Shown here: in pieces, positions 18,335 through 27,718 of the stretch | Layout of the letters: every line of letters begins with the position of its first letter | How positions within the stretch are numbered: position 1 is the stretch's first letter | Assembly: GCF_900168055.1 (NCBI RefSeq) | Contig: NZ_FUYS01000001.1 | Location: forward strand, 558,001 to 622,000 | Direction: 5' to 3' | Origin: Parapedobacter luteus | GTDB lineage: Bacteria; Bacteroidota; Bacteroidia; Sphingobacteriales; Sphingobacteriaceae | DNA length: 64,000 bases | Made by a program: the position numbers and the translations under genes | The notes under the pieces: generated by a model | Databases searched by the model: none | Told to the model about the DNA's origin: nothing | The model's input: the letters and a program-made list of their open reading frames with translations, nothing else

Positions 18335-19885
18335 TTACGTAGGTATCACTTCGATTTGATCCACATTCAACACGATATTTAGCATTTTTTGCGTGGCCTT
18401 GATAGCCGATACGGTTTGGTCGGAATCCAACCCGCGCGTCGAGAAGGTGCGGTCGCCCGATTCCCAGGTAATTGTCGTCTCGCAGAGGGCATCCGAGCTG
18501 CTCCCCGGGGCAATGCGCACGTTATAATCAACCAGATTGGGCAAGTGAATGTCGTTCTTTGCATATGCCATGGTCAACGCATTCATAAACGCATCGAATT
18601 GGCCGTCGCCCTGCGCGTGTTCTTCAAATAGCTGGCCATTGATACGCACGGCAATCGTTGCCGATGGGCGCAGGCCTTTGGCGTGGGTCAACACGTAGGA
18701 TTCCACGAGGATACGCTCCTCGTGAGCCTTGGTCGCCAGCACATCGGAAATGATGTAAGGCAGGTCTTCGGTAGTTACAGTCTCCTTCTTGTCGCCCAGT
18801 TCGATCACCCGTTGTGTTACCTTTTTTAAGTCTTCCTCATTCAGTTTCAGACCGAGCTCCTGCAGGTTTTTTTCGATGTTGGCTTTGCCGGATGTTTTTC
18901 CCAAGGCATACTTCCGTTTTCTGCCGAAGCGTTCGGGGAGTAAATCGTTGAAATAAAGGTTGTTTTTATTGTCGCCATCGGCGTGTATGCCGGCCGTCTG
19001 GGTGAAGACGTTGTCGCCGACGATTGGTTTATTTGCTGGTATCCGCACGCCGGAAAAATTTTCGACCAGCTTGCTCACGGTAAAAATGGCAGACTCGTTG
19101 ATGCCGATTTCGACGTCAGCAAGAAAGTCATTAATGACAGCTACGGCGCTGGCAAGCGGAGCGTTGCCGGCACGTTCGCCCATTCCGTTTACGGTCAGGT
19201 GCAGTCCGTCGATGCCCGCTTTCACTGCTTCGAGGACGTTGGCTGTACCCAGGTCATAATCATTGTGGGCATGGAAATCCAAATGCGCCTGCGGAAAGCG
19301 GGCCCGTAATGCCGCGATATATTGATGAGTTTCGCCGGGGGTAAGCACGCCGAGGGTATCGGGCAGCATTATCCGGTTGACGGGCTGCGCGGTAAGGAAA
19401 TCCAGGTATTGCAGCACATATTGTGGCGAGTGGCGCATGCCGTTGCTCCAATCTTCCAGATACACGTTGGTGGCAATTCCCGCTTGCGCGGCCCGGATGA
19501 TGGCATCGGCAATTTCGTCGAAGTGCTGCTGTGGTGTTTTTCGCAATTGGTGGGTGAGGTGGTTCAGCGAACCTTTGGTCAGCAGATTTTGCACCTTCAC
19601 GCCAGCCCGTTGCATCCAGGCCAGTGAAATCCCATTATCGACGAAAGTAAGTACCTCAACACTACCCAGGTATCCATTTTTGGAAGCCCAATTTGCGATG
19701 GCCTCCACCGCTTCAAATTCCCCTTGGGAAACCCGCGCAGAAGCTACTTCTACCCGATCTACCCGAAGTTCCTCCAGCAGCAGCTGCGCAATGGTAAGTT
19801 TTTCTGAAACCGAGAACGACACCCCCGAGGTTTGCTCCCCATCGCGGAGTGTCGTGTCCATGATTTCTAGTTTCCTGCTTTCCAT
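18335..19885 (-). CDS. cimA: (R)-citramalate synthase, Leptospira type
   Basis: This 516-residue protein of the LeuA superfamily condenses an acetyl group with a 2-oxo acid. The TIM-barrel signature [15 protein letters not shown], the metal-binding HAHNDYD and a C-terminal LeuA-type regulatory domain (about 390-516) are present. Features such as DRVEVASARVSQGE, NLLTKGSLNHL and YLEDWSNG match my memory of the characterised Leptospira citramalate synthase rather than classical LeuA. It would make citramalate from pyruvate and acetyl-CoA, a threonine-independent route to 2-oxobutanoate and isoleucine. A separate canonical leuA lies upstream in the same cluster, which fits a different substrate here. 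A second isopropylmalate synthase remains the alternative. Confidence 0.82.
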   Translation of the reverse strand: MESRKLEIMDTTLRDGEQTSGVSFSVSEKLTIAQLLLEELRVDRVEVASARVSQGEFEAVEAIANWASKNGYLGSVEVLTFVDNGISLAWMQRAGVKVQNLLTKGSLNHLTHQLRKTPQQHFDEIADAIIRAAQAGIATNVYLEDWSNGMRHSPQYVLQYLDFLTAQPVNRIMLPDTLGVLTPGETHQYIAALRARFPQAHLDFHAHNDYDLGTANVLEAVKAGIDGLHLTVNGMGERAGNAPLASAVAVINDFLADVEIGINESAIFTVSKLVENFSGVRIPANKPIVGDNVFTQTAGIHADGDNKNNLYFNDLLPERFGRKRKYALGKTSGKANIEKNLQELGLKLNEEDLKKVTQRVIELGDKKETVTTEDLPYIISDVLATKAHEERILVESYVLTHAKGLRPSATIAVRINGQLFEEHAQGDGQFDAFMNALTMAYAKNDIHLPNLVDYNVRIAPGSSSDALCETTITWESGDRTFSTRGLDSDQTVSAIKATQKMLNIVLNVDQIEVIPT

Positions 19886-19887
19886 GG

Positions 19888-20484
19888 CTATAACGGAAGG
19901 GTCTTTGCAAACGCTTGGATATCCGATTTGATATTGAGTAAGTAATCGATGTCATCGAAGCCGTTCATCATGTTACTTTTCTTGTAACTGTTAATTTCGA
20001 ACGATTCATGCTCGCCGGTCGCCAATAGCGTGATGGTCTGTTCGGGGAGGCTTACTTCGAGCTCGGTATCCGGGTCGGCATAGACCACTGCGAAAATCCG
20101 TTCCAGGAACCCGGCACTGACTTGCACGGGCAACACACCGATGTTGAGGCAATTGTTTCGGAAAATATCAGCAAAAAAGCTAGATACTACACATCTGAAT
20201 CCATAATCATAGATGGCCCATGCAGCGTGTTCGCGCGACGATCCCGAACCGAAGTTCTTACCCCCTATGAGGATTTTTCCCTTGTATGTAGGGTCGTTGA
20301 GCACAAAATCGGCCTTGGGCGTATTATCCGGGTTATAGCGCCAATCGCGGAACAGGTTGTCGCCAAAACCTACCCGCTCAGTAGCCTTCAAAAACCGGGC
20401 AGGGATGATTTGGTCGGTATCCACATTCTCAATGGGGAGCGGCACTGCTGTGCTTTTCAATATGTTAAAACTATCGTATGCCAT
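19888..20484 (-). CDS. leuD: 3-isopropylmalate dehydratase small subunit
   Basis: Small swivelling subunit of isopropylmalate isomerase, which with LeuC interconverts 2- and 3-isopropylmalate and acts likewise on citramalate. The 198-residue length is normal, and the family motifs PIENVDTDQIIPARFLK and GGKNFGSGSSREHAAWA are visible. It lies 5 bp after leuC and 2 bp before the citramalate synthase gene, so it is firmly within the operon. Confidence 0.96.
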   Translation of the reverse strand: MAYDSFNILKSTAVPLPIENVDTDQIIPARFLKATERVGFGDNLFRDWRYNPDNTPKADFVLNDPTYKGKILIGGKNFGSGSSREHAAWAIYDYGFRCVVSSFFADIFRNNCLNIGVLPVQVSAGFLERIFAVVYADPDTELEVSLPEQTITLLATGEHESFEINSYKKSNMMNGFDDIDYLLNIKSDIQAFAKTLPL

Positions 20485-20489
20485 GATGC

Positions 20490-21887
20490 TTATTGTAAAA
20501 AGGTTCTCGGATCGGTTACTTTACCGGTAATGGCCGCTGCGGCCGCTACTAATGGACTGGCGAGCAAGGTGCGCGCACCCGGACCTTGGCGGCCTTCGAA
20601 ATTCCGGTTGGAGGTGCTTACCGCATATTTGCCGGCCGGAATTTTGTCTTCGTTCATGGCCAGGCAGGCTGAACATCCCGGTTGGCGTAGCGAAAAACCT
20701 GCTTCTGTAAGGATGTCGAGGATACCTTCCTGCTTTATCTGTTCTTCCACCACGTGCGAACCGGGGACCAGCCATACCGTTACGTCGTCTGCCTTACGTT
20801 GGCCCTTTACCAGGGATGCAAAGGCCCGGAAGTCCTCAATACGGCCATTGGTGCAGCTACCCACAAAGACATAGTCCACTTTCTTGCCCTGCATAGGTTC
20901 GCCTTCGTGGAAACCCATGTATCCGAGTGATTTTTCAAAGGTTGCCCTTGCTTCCTCCACTTGGGTTGCATTAGGAATTTCCTTCGTGATACCGATGCCC
21001 ATGCCGGGGTTCGTGCCATAGGTAATCATCGGTTCGATTTCTGAACCATCGAATACCAATTCTTTATCAAAGACGGCACCTTCATCTGTTTTCAGGGTTT
21101 CCCAGTACGCCATTGCTTTGTCCCAGTCGGATCCTTTGGGACTGAACTCACGGCCCTTGATGTAATCAAACGTCGTCTGGTCTGGCGCAATCATTCCGCC
21201 ACGAGCACCCATCTCGATACTCAGGTTACAGACCGTCATCCGGCCTTCCATGGTCATCTGTTCGAATACACTTCCGGCATATTCCACGAAGTGTCCTGTA
21301 GCGCCCGAGGTGGTAAGCTTGGAAATGATAAACAGGGCAACGTCCTTGGGCAGCACGCCTTTACCCAGTGTACCGTTGATGGTGATGCGCATTTTTTTCG
21401 GTTTCGGCTGCATGATACACTGGGAGGAAAGTACCATTTCCACCTCCGAAGTGCCGATGCCGAAAGCAATAGCGCCAAAAGCACCATGCGTAGATGTGTG
21501 GGAGTCGCCGCAGACGATGGTCGCACCCGGTTGTGTAATGCCGTTTTCCGGCCCAATTACGTGTACAATGCCATTCTTGTAATGCCCCAAACCCCAGTGT
21601 CGGATACCGTATTCTTTGGTGTTTTCCTCCAACGCCTTTAACTGGTTGGCTGACAAGGGGTCTTGTACGGGGAGGTGTTGGTTGATGGTCGGCGTGTTGT
21701 GGTCAGCGGTAGCGAATGTCCGCTCCGGATATAATACGCGGATGCCACGTTTTCTAAGTCCCAGGAATGCCACGGGGCTGGTTACTTCGTGGATTAAGTG
21801 CCGATCAATAAATAACACATCGGGCCCCCCTTCAATCTTACGCACCACATGCGCATCCCATACCTTGTCAAATAATGTCTTACTCAT
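20490..21887 (-). CDS. leuC: 3-isopropylmalate dehydratase large subunit
   Basis: Aconitase-family [4Fe-4S] subunit of isopropylmalate isomerase, 465 residues. The three cluster cysteines sit in the expected motifs: [12 protein letters not shown] for the first and [13 protein letters not shown] for the other two. The N-terminal DKVWDAHVV and HEVTSPVAF patterns are standard. A 97-bp gap with an imperfect hairpin (arms 21952-21961 and 21968-21976) separates it from leuA. Confidence 0.97.
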   Translation of the reverse strand: MSKTLFDKVWDAHVVRKIEGGPDVLFIDRHLIHEVTSPVAFLGLRKRGIRVLYPERTFATADHNTPTINQHLPVQDPLSANQLKALEENTKEYGIRHWGLGHYKNGIVHVIGPENGITQPGATIVCGDSHTSTHGAFGAIAFGIGTSEVEMVLSSQCIMQPKPKKMRITINGTLGKGVLPKDVALFIISKLTTSGATGHFVEYAGSVFEQMTMEGRMTVCNLSIEMGARGGMIAPDQTTFDYIKGREFSPKGSDWDKAMAYWETLKTDEGAVFDKELVFDGSEIEPMITYGTNPGMGIGITKEIPNATQVEEARATFEKSLGYMGFHEGEPMQGKKVDYVFVGSCTNGRIEDFRAFASLVKGQRKADDVTVWLVPGSHVVEEQIKQEGILDILTEAGFSLRQPGCSACLAMNEDKIPAGKYAVSTSNRNFEGRQGPGARTLLASPLVAAAAAITGKVTDPRTFLQ

Positions 21888-21984
21888 TTCTTATATAGTT
21901 GTCGTTTTGTTTCTGCTTTTTAGCGCGCGGCTTCGGGCATTAAGCCTGCCATTTATGGCTTACCGCCAAGCCTAAAGCCCACGC

Positions 21985-23493
21985 CTAAATAAACTTATTC
22001 AATGCATCCAGGTAAGCGTTTGCCGATGCCCGCACGATGTCCGTGCTAAAGCCGTATCCCATGTACGATTTATCGTCATAAACGACACGCATATCTACCT
22101 TGCTGACGTCGTCGCTGCCGCCATGGATAGAGTGGATGTTGAACTCTTTGATTTCTACGTGTTTGCCGATGATCTCCTCAATCGCCTTAATCGTCGCACT
22201 CACCGGGCCGTTGCCAACGGCCGTAGCAGCGTGCTCCACACCATTGTAGTTTAGTCGGATAGTAGCCACAGGGGACTCTTGGTCACCGGTCTTAACCTGT
22301 AATGTATTGATGGCTAAGCCATTTTTGAAATTTTCTTCTATTTTGGCGCCCATCAGTTGCAGGAGGTCGTCGTCCTTCAGCTCTTTCTTTATATCGGCCA
22401 GTTCCAAAAAGCGCTGGTATACCTGATTCAAGTCAATCCGATCGATGGTATATCCCAGTCGTTCGAGGTGGTGCTTCAGCGCATGTCTGCCGCTGCGGGC
22501 AGTCAATATGATTTCAGATTGATCAATCCCGACATCTTCCGGGTTCATGATCTCATAATTCTCACGGTGCTTAAGCACGCCATCCTGGTGGATACCCGAG
22601 CTATGTGCGAAAGCGTTACGTCCTACGATAGCCTTATTGGGCTGTACGGGCATGCGCATCATGCGGCTTACCATCCCGCTTATCGGATAGAGTTGTTTCG
22701 TGTTGATGTGCGTGTGCAGACCGACGGAGGCGTGTGTTTTCAAGATCATGACCACCTCTTCCAATGATGTGTTGCCAGCGCGTTCGCCGATGCCATTAAT
22801 GGTGCATTCGACCTGCCTTGCGCCATTTTGCAAACCGGCAATACTATTGGCTGTCGCCAATCCGAGGTCATTATGGCAGTGCACCGAAATAATGGCTTTA
22901 TCAATATTTTTAACGTTTTCTTTGAGAAACCGGATTTTTGCCCCGTACTGCTCAGGAAGGCAATAACCGTTGGTATCGGGGATATTCACTACCGTTGCGC
23001 CGGCAGCAATCACTGCCTCAATCATCCGGGCCAGGTATTCATTGTCGGCCCTTCCGGCGTCTTCCGCATAAAATTCAATATCTTCAACAAATGTCTTGGC
23101 ATACTTCACGGCTTCCACGGCCCGTTCCAGGATCGCCTCGCGCGTACTGTTGAATTTATATTTGATGTGCGTATCGGATGAACCGATGCCGGTATGGATA
23201 CGGGGTCTTTTGGCATGCTTCAATGCTTCCGCCGCACAATCGATGTCGCCTTTATTTGCACGTGTAAGTGCGCAAATAACGGGCTCGCGGACCAATTTCG
23301 AAAGTTCCACGACGCTGGTGAAATCTCCCGGACTGGATATCGGAAAGCCTGCCTCGATGACGTCCACGCCCAAGGATTCCAGCGCTTCGCCGATGATAAG
23401 CTTTTCGGGGGTCGTCAATTGAGAGCCGGGCACCTGTTCGCCGTCGCGAAGGGTGGTATCAAAAATGTATATGCGGTTTGGATCGTGTAACAT
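21985..23493 (-). CDS. leuA: 2-isopropylmalate synthase
   Basis: First leucine-specific enzyme; it condenses 2-oxoisovalerate with acetyl-CoA. The 502-residue protein has the catalytic start [15 protein letters not shown], the zinc-binding [12 protein letters not shown], the second signature [14 protein letters not shown], and the C-terminal LeuA allosteric domain (about 375-502), so leucine feedback is expected. It follows ilvC after a gap with a perfect hairpin. Confidence 0.96.
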   Translation of the reverse strand: MLHDPNRIYIFDTTLRDGEQVPGSQLTTPEKLIIGEALESLGVDVIEAGFPISSPGDFTSVVELSKLVREPVICALTRANKGDIDCAAEALKHAKRPRIHTGIGSSDTHIKYKFNSTREAILERAVEAVKYAKTFVEDIEFYAEDAGRADNEYLARMIEAVIAAGATVVNIPDTNGYCLPEQYGAKIRFLKENVKNIDKAIISVHCHNDLGLATANSIAGLQNGARQVECTINGIGERAGNTSLEEVVMILKTHASVGLHTHINTKQLYPISGMVSRMMRMPVQPNKAIVGRNAFAHSSGIHQDGVLKHRENYEIMNPEDVGIDQSEIILTARSGRHALKHHLERLGYTIDRIDLNQVYQRFLELADIKKELKDDDLLQLMGAKIEENFKNGLAINTLQVKTGDQESPVATIRLNYNGVEHAATAVGNGPVSATIKAIEEIIGKHVEIKEFNIHSIHGGSDDVSKVDMRVVYDDKSYMGYGFSTDIVRASANAYLDALNKFI

Positions 23494-23514
23494 GGTTTTC
23501 CAATGTTTTTAAGG

Positions 23515-23540
23515 AGCGGCGCTTTCTTGAAAGCGCCGCT
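23515..23540 (-). repeat. Perfect 12-bp hairpin between ilvC and leuA
   Basis: AGCGGCGCTTTC (23515-23526) and GAAAGCGCCGCT (23529-23540) are exact reverse complements with only two bases between them; a real loop would open the last pair. No U-run follows in the direction of transcription. It could mark mRNA processing or partial attenuation between the ilv and leu halves of the cluster. Confidence 0.7.
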
Positions 23541-23561
23541 ATAAAATGGTATTTAGCACTA

Positions 23562-24620
23562 TTAAACTTCCGTAGGCTGGTTTTCAGGGCGCAGGCTGCG
23601 TACTGCGGCTCCTGCCTGCCACATCTCACTTTCCCGTAGCTCTTTCAGCTCCTCTTCCAATTTTTCCCGGTAATCCGGTTGGCTATTGCTATCGATGGAA
23701 CGTTGTGATTCCTTGCCCGAAGCGACGCTTTCATAAAGTTCCTTAAAAACGGGAGCCGTAGCATCACGGAATTTCTTCCACCAATCGAGTGCACCACGCT
23801 GTGCTGTGGTGGAACAGTTGGCATACATCCAATCCATACCATTTTCGGCCACAAGCGGCATCAACGATTGTGTAAGCTCTTCGACGGTCTCATTGAATGC
23901 TTCGGAAGGGGAGTGTCCCTTGTCGCGCAATACTTGGTATTGTGCGGCAAAAATACCTTGGATGGCACCCATTAATGTGCCGCGTTCGCCGGTGAGGTCA
24001 GAATACACTTCTTTTTTGAAGTCGGTCTCGAATAAATAACCGCTTCCGACCGCAATGCCGAGTGCAATGACCCGATCGCGGGCTTTGCCTGTAGCATCCT
24101 GATAGATGGCGAAGCTCGAATTGAGGCCACGCCCTTCGAGGAACATCCGGCGCAACGAAGTGCCTGATCCTTTGGGGGCTACGAGGAATACGTCCACGTC
24201 TGGGGGCGGAATAATGCCCGTCTGCTCATTGAATGTGATGCCGAAGCCGTGTGAAAAATACAACGCTTTGCCTGCAGTGAGGTGTTTCTTTACCGTAGGC
24301 CACAATGCAATCTGTGCGGCGTCGCTCAATAGGTAGCAAATAATGGTTCCTTTTTCAAGGGCCTCTTCAATTTCAAATAGCGTTTCGCCAGGTACCCAGC
24401 CGTCAGCAACGGCTTTATCCCATGTTTTTGAGTCCTTCCGCTGGCCTACGATGACGTGAATACCGTTGTCTTTTTGGTTCAATGCTTGTCCAGGGCCTTG
24501 TACGCCATAGCCGATGACTGCTACAGTTTCATTCTTCAGTACTTCCTGAGCTTTCTCCAAAGGAAATTCTTCGCGGGTTACCACGTCTTCCACGACTCCC
24601 CCAAAATTGATCTTTGCCAT
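23562..24620 (-). CDS. ilvC: Ketol-acid reductoisomerase
   Basis: NADPH-dependent, Mg2+-requiring enzyme that rearranges and reduces acetolactate or acetohydroxybutyrate in valine/isoleucine synthesis. The 352-residue protein has the nucleotide-binding loop VIGYGVQGPGQALNQKDNG and the cofactor-specificity stretch VGQRKDSKTW. The metal-binding acidic residues lie in the helical domain (SDLTGERGTLMGAIQGIF and NETVEELTQ). It is preceded in the operon by a DinB-family gene. Confidence 0.96.
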   Translation of the reverse strand: MAKINFGGVVEDVVTREEFPLEKAQEVLKNETVAVIGYGVQGPGQALNQKDNGIHVIVGQRKDSKTWDKAVADGWVPGETLFEIEEALEKGTIICYLLSDAAQIALWPTVKKHLTAGKALYFSHGFGITFNEQTGIIPPPDVDVFLVAPKGSGTSLRRMFLEGRGLNSSFAIYQDATGKARDRVIALGIAVGSGYLFETDFKKEVYSDLTGERGTLMGAIQGIFAAQYQVLRDKGHSPSEAFNETVEELTQSLMPLVAENGMDWMYANCSTTAQRGALDWWKKFRDATAPVFKELYESVASGKESQRSIDSNSQPDYREKLEEELKELRESEMWQAGAAVRSLRPENQPTEV

Positions 24621-24693
24621 TTTCTGCTTTTTGTTTTTACTTATTTAACTAGTTGATTTATAATCGCAGCACTTTTGGAAATGCAATGCTAAA

Positions 24694-25182
24694 TTACGAC
24701 TTTTTTTGTTTTTCCCCTTCCAATGTTCGCCGAATAGCCATGGCATATCCATAGTGGAGATTGTCATGCGCCAATGCGGCGGAAAGGACTTCCTCGATGG
24801 TGTTCATTTCAAGACCGTAAGTGGATGTAGCAAAGGGGCTGATGGTAGCGAATACCCCCTTGTTGTAGTCCGCTTCAATCTGCTGGATAGATGAAATAAG
24901 CTGCCCTTTCAGGGAATCCAACTCTTCTGCGCTAATCCACCTTTCGGGCTTAGTGCCCTTACCGTAATCGCTTGAATAAGGAATTTCGTAATCCGGGCTC
25001 ACCTGCGTACGCCGGTAGCAAAGCCCAGGTGTACTAACCGCGATGTGGCCGAAATTCCATCCGATATTGTTCTTGAAACCGTCTGGAATTTCGTTGATTT
25101 CCTCGAGGGTCAGTTGTTCCAATAATTGGGCAAACACGGTTCTGGTCTGCCTGATGTATTTAAAAATGATTTGCTGATTCAT
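24694..25182 (-). CDS. DinB/YfiT-like putative metal-dependent protein
   Basis: A 162-residue protein of the DinB four-helix-bundle superfamily, whose members often bind a metal through three histidines and are thiol transferases or hydrolases of mostly unknown function. Candidate ligands are the histidine in NIGWNFGHIAV and the pair in AALAHDNLHYGYAM. The start is set at 25182 (MNQQIIFKYIRQTR); a longer frame overlaps ilvN and does not look like protein. It lies 25 bp after ilvN and 73 bp before ilvC in the branched-chain operon. No role in that pathway is known to me. Confidence 0.82.
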   Translation of the reverse strand: MNQQIIFKYIRQTRTVFAQLLEQLTLEEINEIPDGFKNNIGWNFGHIAVSTPGLCYRRTQVSPDYEIPYSSDYGKGTKPERWISAEELDSLKGQLISSIQQIEADYNKGVFATISPFATSTYGLEMNTIEEVLSAALAHDNLHYGYAMAIRRTLEGEKQKKS

Positions 25183-25207
25183 GTAATCACGTAATCTTCT
25201 TCCGACT

Positions 25208-25798
25208 TTACATCGTAAACACCTTATCTTGCTTATCAAGGTACCTGTTTTCCACCACTTCCGCAGCGGGTTCAGCTTCCTCAAATTCTTTGAGCTTTTT
25301 GTGGAACCCTTCGCTGTCTTTGATGATGGCAATCCGGGCACTGCGCACAAACTCAATGAGGTTGTACTCGGCCAGCGCGTCAGTCAGCGCATCGATTTCT
25401 TCGCGGTGGCCCGCGGTCTCAAAGACGGTGTAATCATTGCGTATGACCACCGCACTGGCACCGTATTGGCGCAAGAGCCGTTCTACCGGTGCCTTTTCGG
25501 TTACGATTTCCGTTGGCACCTTATACAGTGCTTGTTCCTGCCAGATAACCTCGTCATTGGTGTTGTAGTACGCCTTAAGCACCTCTACTTGTTTTTCAAT
25601 CTGCCGACAGAGTTTGCGTACCACGTCCTCCGTTTCTTCAATCACGATGGTAAAGCGGTGGATGCCCTCCGCTTCGGAAGGCGAGGTGTTCAGGCTTTCG
25701 ATGTTGATCTTACGCCGTGAAAAGATAGCGGAGATGCGGCCAATCATGCCGATGCTATTCTCCGTATAGAGGGTGATGGTGTATTCCTGCTTTTCCAT
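25208..25798 (-). CDS. ilvN: Acetolactate synthase small (regulatory) subunit
   Basis: Regulatory subunit that activates the large subunit and confers valine feedback. The 196-residue sequence has an N-terminal ACT domain (YTITLYTENSIGMIGRISAIF, residues 6-26) and a C-terminal dimerisation part ending with KLKEFEEAEP. It lies immediately downstream of ilvB in the same operon. The length is slightly above the usual 160-180. Confidence 0.94.
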   Translation of the reverse strand: MEKQEYTITLYTENSIGMIGRISAIFSRRKINIESLNTSPSEAEGIHRFTIVIEETEDVVRKLCRQIEKQVEVLKAYYNTNDEVIWQEQALYKVPTEIVTEKAPVERLLRQYGASAVVIRNDYTVFETAGHREEIDALTDALAEYNLIEFVRSARIAIIKDSEGFHKKLKEFEEAEPAAEVVENRYLDKQDKVFTM

Positions 25799-25886
25799 GA
25801 CTTTAATTTGCTATCGTTGAAACTTTTGTTGCCAGTATGCGGAGCCGTTTATAATCCGCATACCACTTTTTCGCCCCCTTGTCTGC

Positions 25887-27635
25887 CTATTTCAATCGTA
25901 TTTCAGATACGCTGCTGCCCTGCGGCACCATCGGGAATACGTTGTTTTCCTTGCCGACCATCACTTCCAGCAAATAAGCGCCGTCGTGATTGATCATGTC
26001 CTGTAAGGCTTGCTTGAGGTCCTTGCGTTCGTTCACGCTATGGCCGGCAATCCCATAGCCCTTAGCCACCGTCACAAAATCAGGGCTGGTGATGTTGACG
26101 AAGGAGTACCGCTTATCGTGAAAGAGTTGCTGCCATTGGCGCACCATCCCTAAAAAGGAATTGTTGAGGATAAGAATCTTCACTTTGGCACCGAACTGCA
26201 TGATGGTGCCCAGTTCCTGGATGGTCATCTGAATGCCTCCATCTCCGATGATGGCCACGACGGTCCGGTCCGGCGTGCCGTGCCAGGCACCTATGGCGGC
26301 GGGCAGTCCGAAGCCCATCGTGCCGAGCCCCCCCGAGGTGACATTGCTTTTTGAACGATTGAACTTTGCATAGCGGCAGGCGACCATCTGGTGTTGCCCC
26401 ACGTCTGTAACAATGACTGCGTCGCCGCCGGTGAGGTCGTTTAATATGTTGATAACTTCACCCATGGTCATGACATCCGTTTTGGGGTTCAGCTCCTCGC
26501 GGATGACTTCGTCGATCTCTTCCTGTTCCAGTTGGCGGAAGCGGCCGACCCAGTCCAGGTGCTTCCGTGCTTCCACCAGTTGGGTAAGTAAAGGGAGTGT
26601 TTCCTTGCAGTCTCCCCAAACCGGCACGGTGGTTTTTACATTCTTGTCGATTTCGGCGGGGTCGATGTCGAGATGGATAACCTTGGCCTGTTTGGCATAT
26701 TTATCCAATCGGCCCGTTACCCGGTCATCGAAGCGCATGCCAATGGCAATGAGCACGTCACATTCGTTGGTAAGTACATTTGGCGCATAATTACCATGCA
26801 TGCCCAGCATGCCTACGTGTAGCGGGTGGTCCGTTTCCAGGGCACTGAGGCCCATTACCGTAGCGGCTGCGGGGATTCCTGTTTTTTCTATAAATGCCTT
26901 GAATTCAGCCTCCGATTTGCCCAAGATGATGCCTTGTCCGAAAAGTACAAATGGCCGTTTTGCTGCGTTGATGAGCGCCGCCGCCTGTTCAAGATATTCC
27001 CTGCGCACAATCGGTTTCGGCCGGTAGCTGCGGATATGGTTACAGACCTTGTATCCTTCGTATGCAAATAATTGCAGCTGTGCATTTTTCGTGATATCTA
27101 TCAAGACCGGCCCCGGCCTGCCTGTACGGGCAATATGAAAGGCTTTTGCCAACGCCGTGGGGATTTCACAAGCGTCGGTCACCTGGTAATTCCATTTGGT
27201 CACAGGCGTGGTGATGTTGATAACATCCGTTTCTTGGAAAGCATCGGTACCCAATAAATGAGCGAATACTTGGCCCGTTATGCAAACGATGGGATTGCTA
27301 TCAATCTGTGCATCAGCTAATCCGGTTACCAAATTGGTTGCGCCCGGGCCGCTGGTTGCAAATACCACGCCTACACGCCCCGACGTGCGCGCATACCCTT
27401 GCGCTGCATGGATGCCTCCTTGTTCATGCCGTACCAGGATATGTTTGAGCCTGTCGTTGTAATCATACAACGCATCGTATATCGGCATGATGGCTCCGCC
27501 CGGATAACCGAATATGGTATCCACGCCTTCTGCCAGCAATGCTTCAAGCACCGCTTGCGAACCGCTTAATTGTATCGATGCCTTTCCTTCCTGATGAGAT
27601 GGTGTGGTGTTTTTCGTAATTTCCAGCGTGTTCAT
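25887..27635 (-). CDS. ilvB: Acetolactate synthase large (catalytic) subunit
   Basis: ThDP-dependent enzyme that joins two pyruvates, or pyruvate and 2-oxobutanoate, to give acetolactate or acetohydroxybutyrate. The 582-residue protein shows the N-terminal FGYPGGAIMPIYDALY, the catalytic glutamate in LVRHEQGGIHAAQGYAR, the FAD-binding middle domain, and the ThDP motif from IGDGGIQMTIQEL to ILNNSFLGMVRQWQQ. It lies between ilvD and ilvN. Confidence 0.97.
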   Translation of the reverse strand: MNTLEITKNTTPSHQEGKASIQLSGSQAVLEALLAEGVDTIFGYPGGAIMPIYDALYDYNDRLKHILVRHEQGGIHAAQGYARTSGRVGVVFATSGPGATNLVTGLADAQIDSNPIVCITGQVFAHLLGTDAFQETDVINITTPVTKWNYQVTDACEIPTALAKAFHIARTGRPGPVLIDITKNAQLQLFAYEGYKVCNHIRSYRPKPIVRREYLEQAAALINAAKRPFVLFGQGIILGKSEAEFKAFIEKTGIPAAATVMGLSALETDHPLHVGMLGMHGNYAPNVLTNECDVLIAIGMRFDDRVTGRLDKYAKQAKVIHLDIDPAEIDKNVKTTVPVWGDCKETLPLLTQLVEARKHLDWVGRFRQLEQEEIDEVIREELNPKTDVMTMGEVINILNDLTGGDAVIVTDVGQHQMVACRYAKFNRSKSNVTSGGLGTMGFGLPAAIGAWHGTPDRTVVAIIGDGGIQMTIQELGTIMQFGAKVKILILNNSFLGMVRQWQQLFHDKRYSFVNITSPDFVTVAKGYGIAGHSVNERKDLKQALQDMINHDGAYLLEVMVGKENNVFPMVPQGSSVSEIRLK

Positions 27636-27718
27636 ATTACGTTCTTTTTGCTAATTTGCTATGGCTACAGGCCGACGTTCAATGATGTATTGCTCACAGC
27701 CTACAGCGGATTGAAGAT

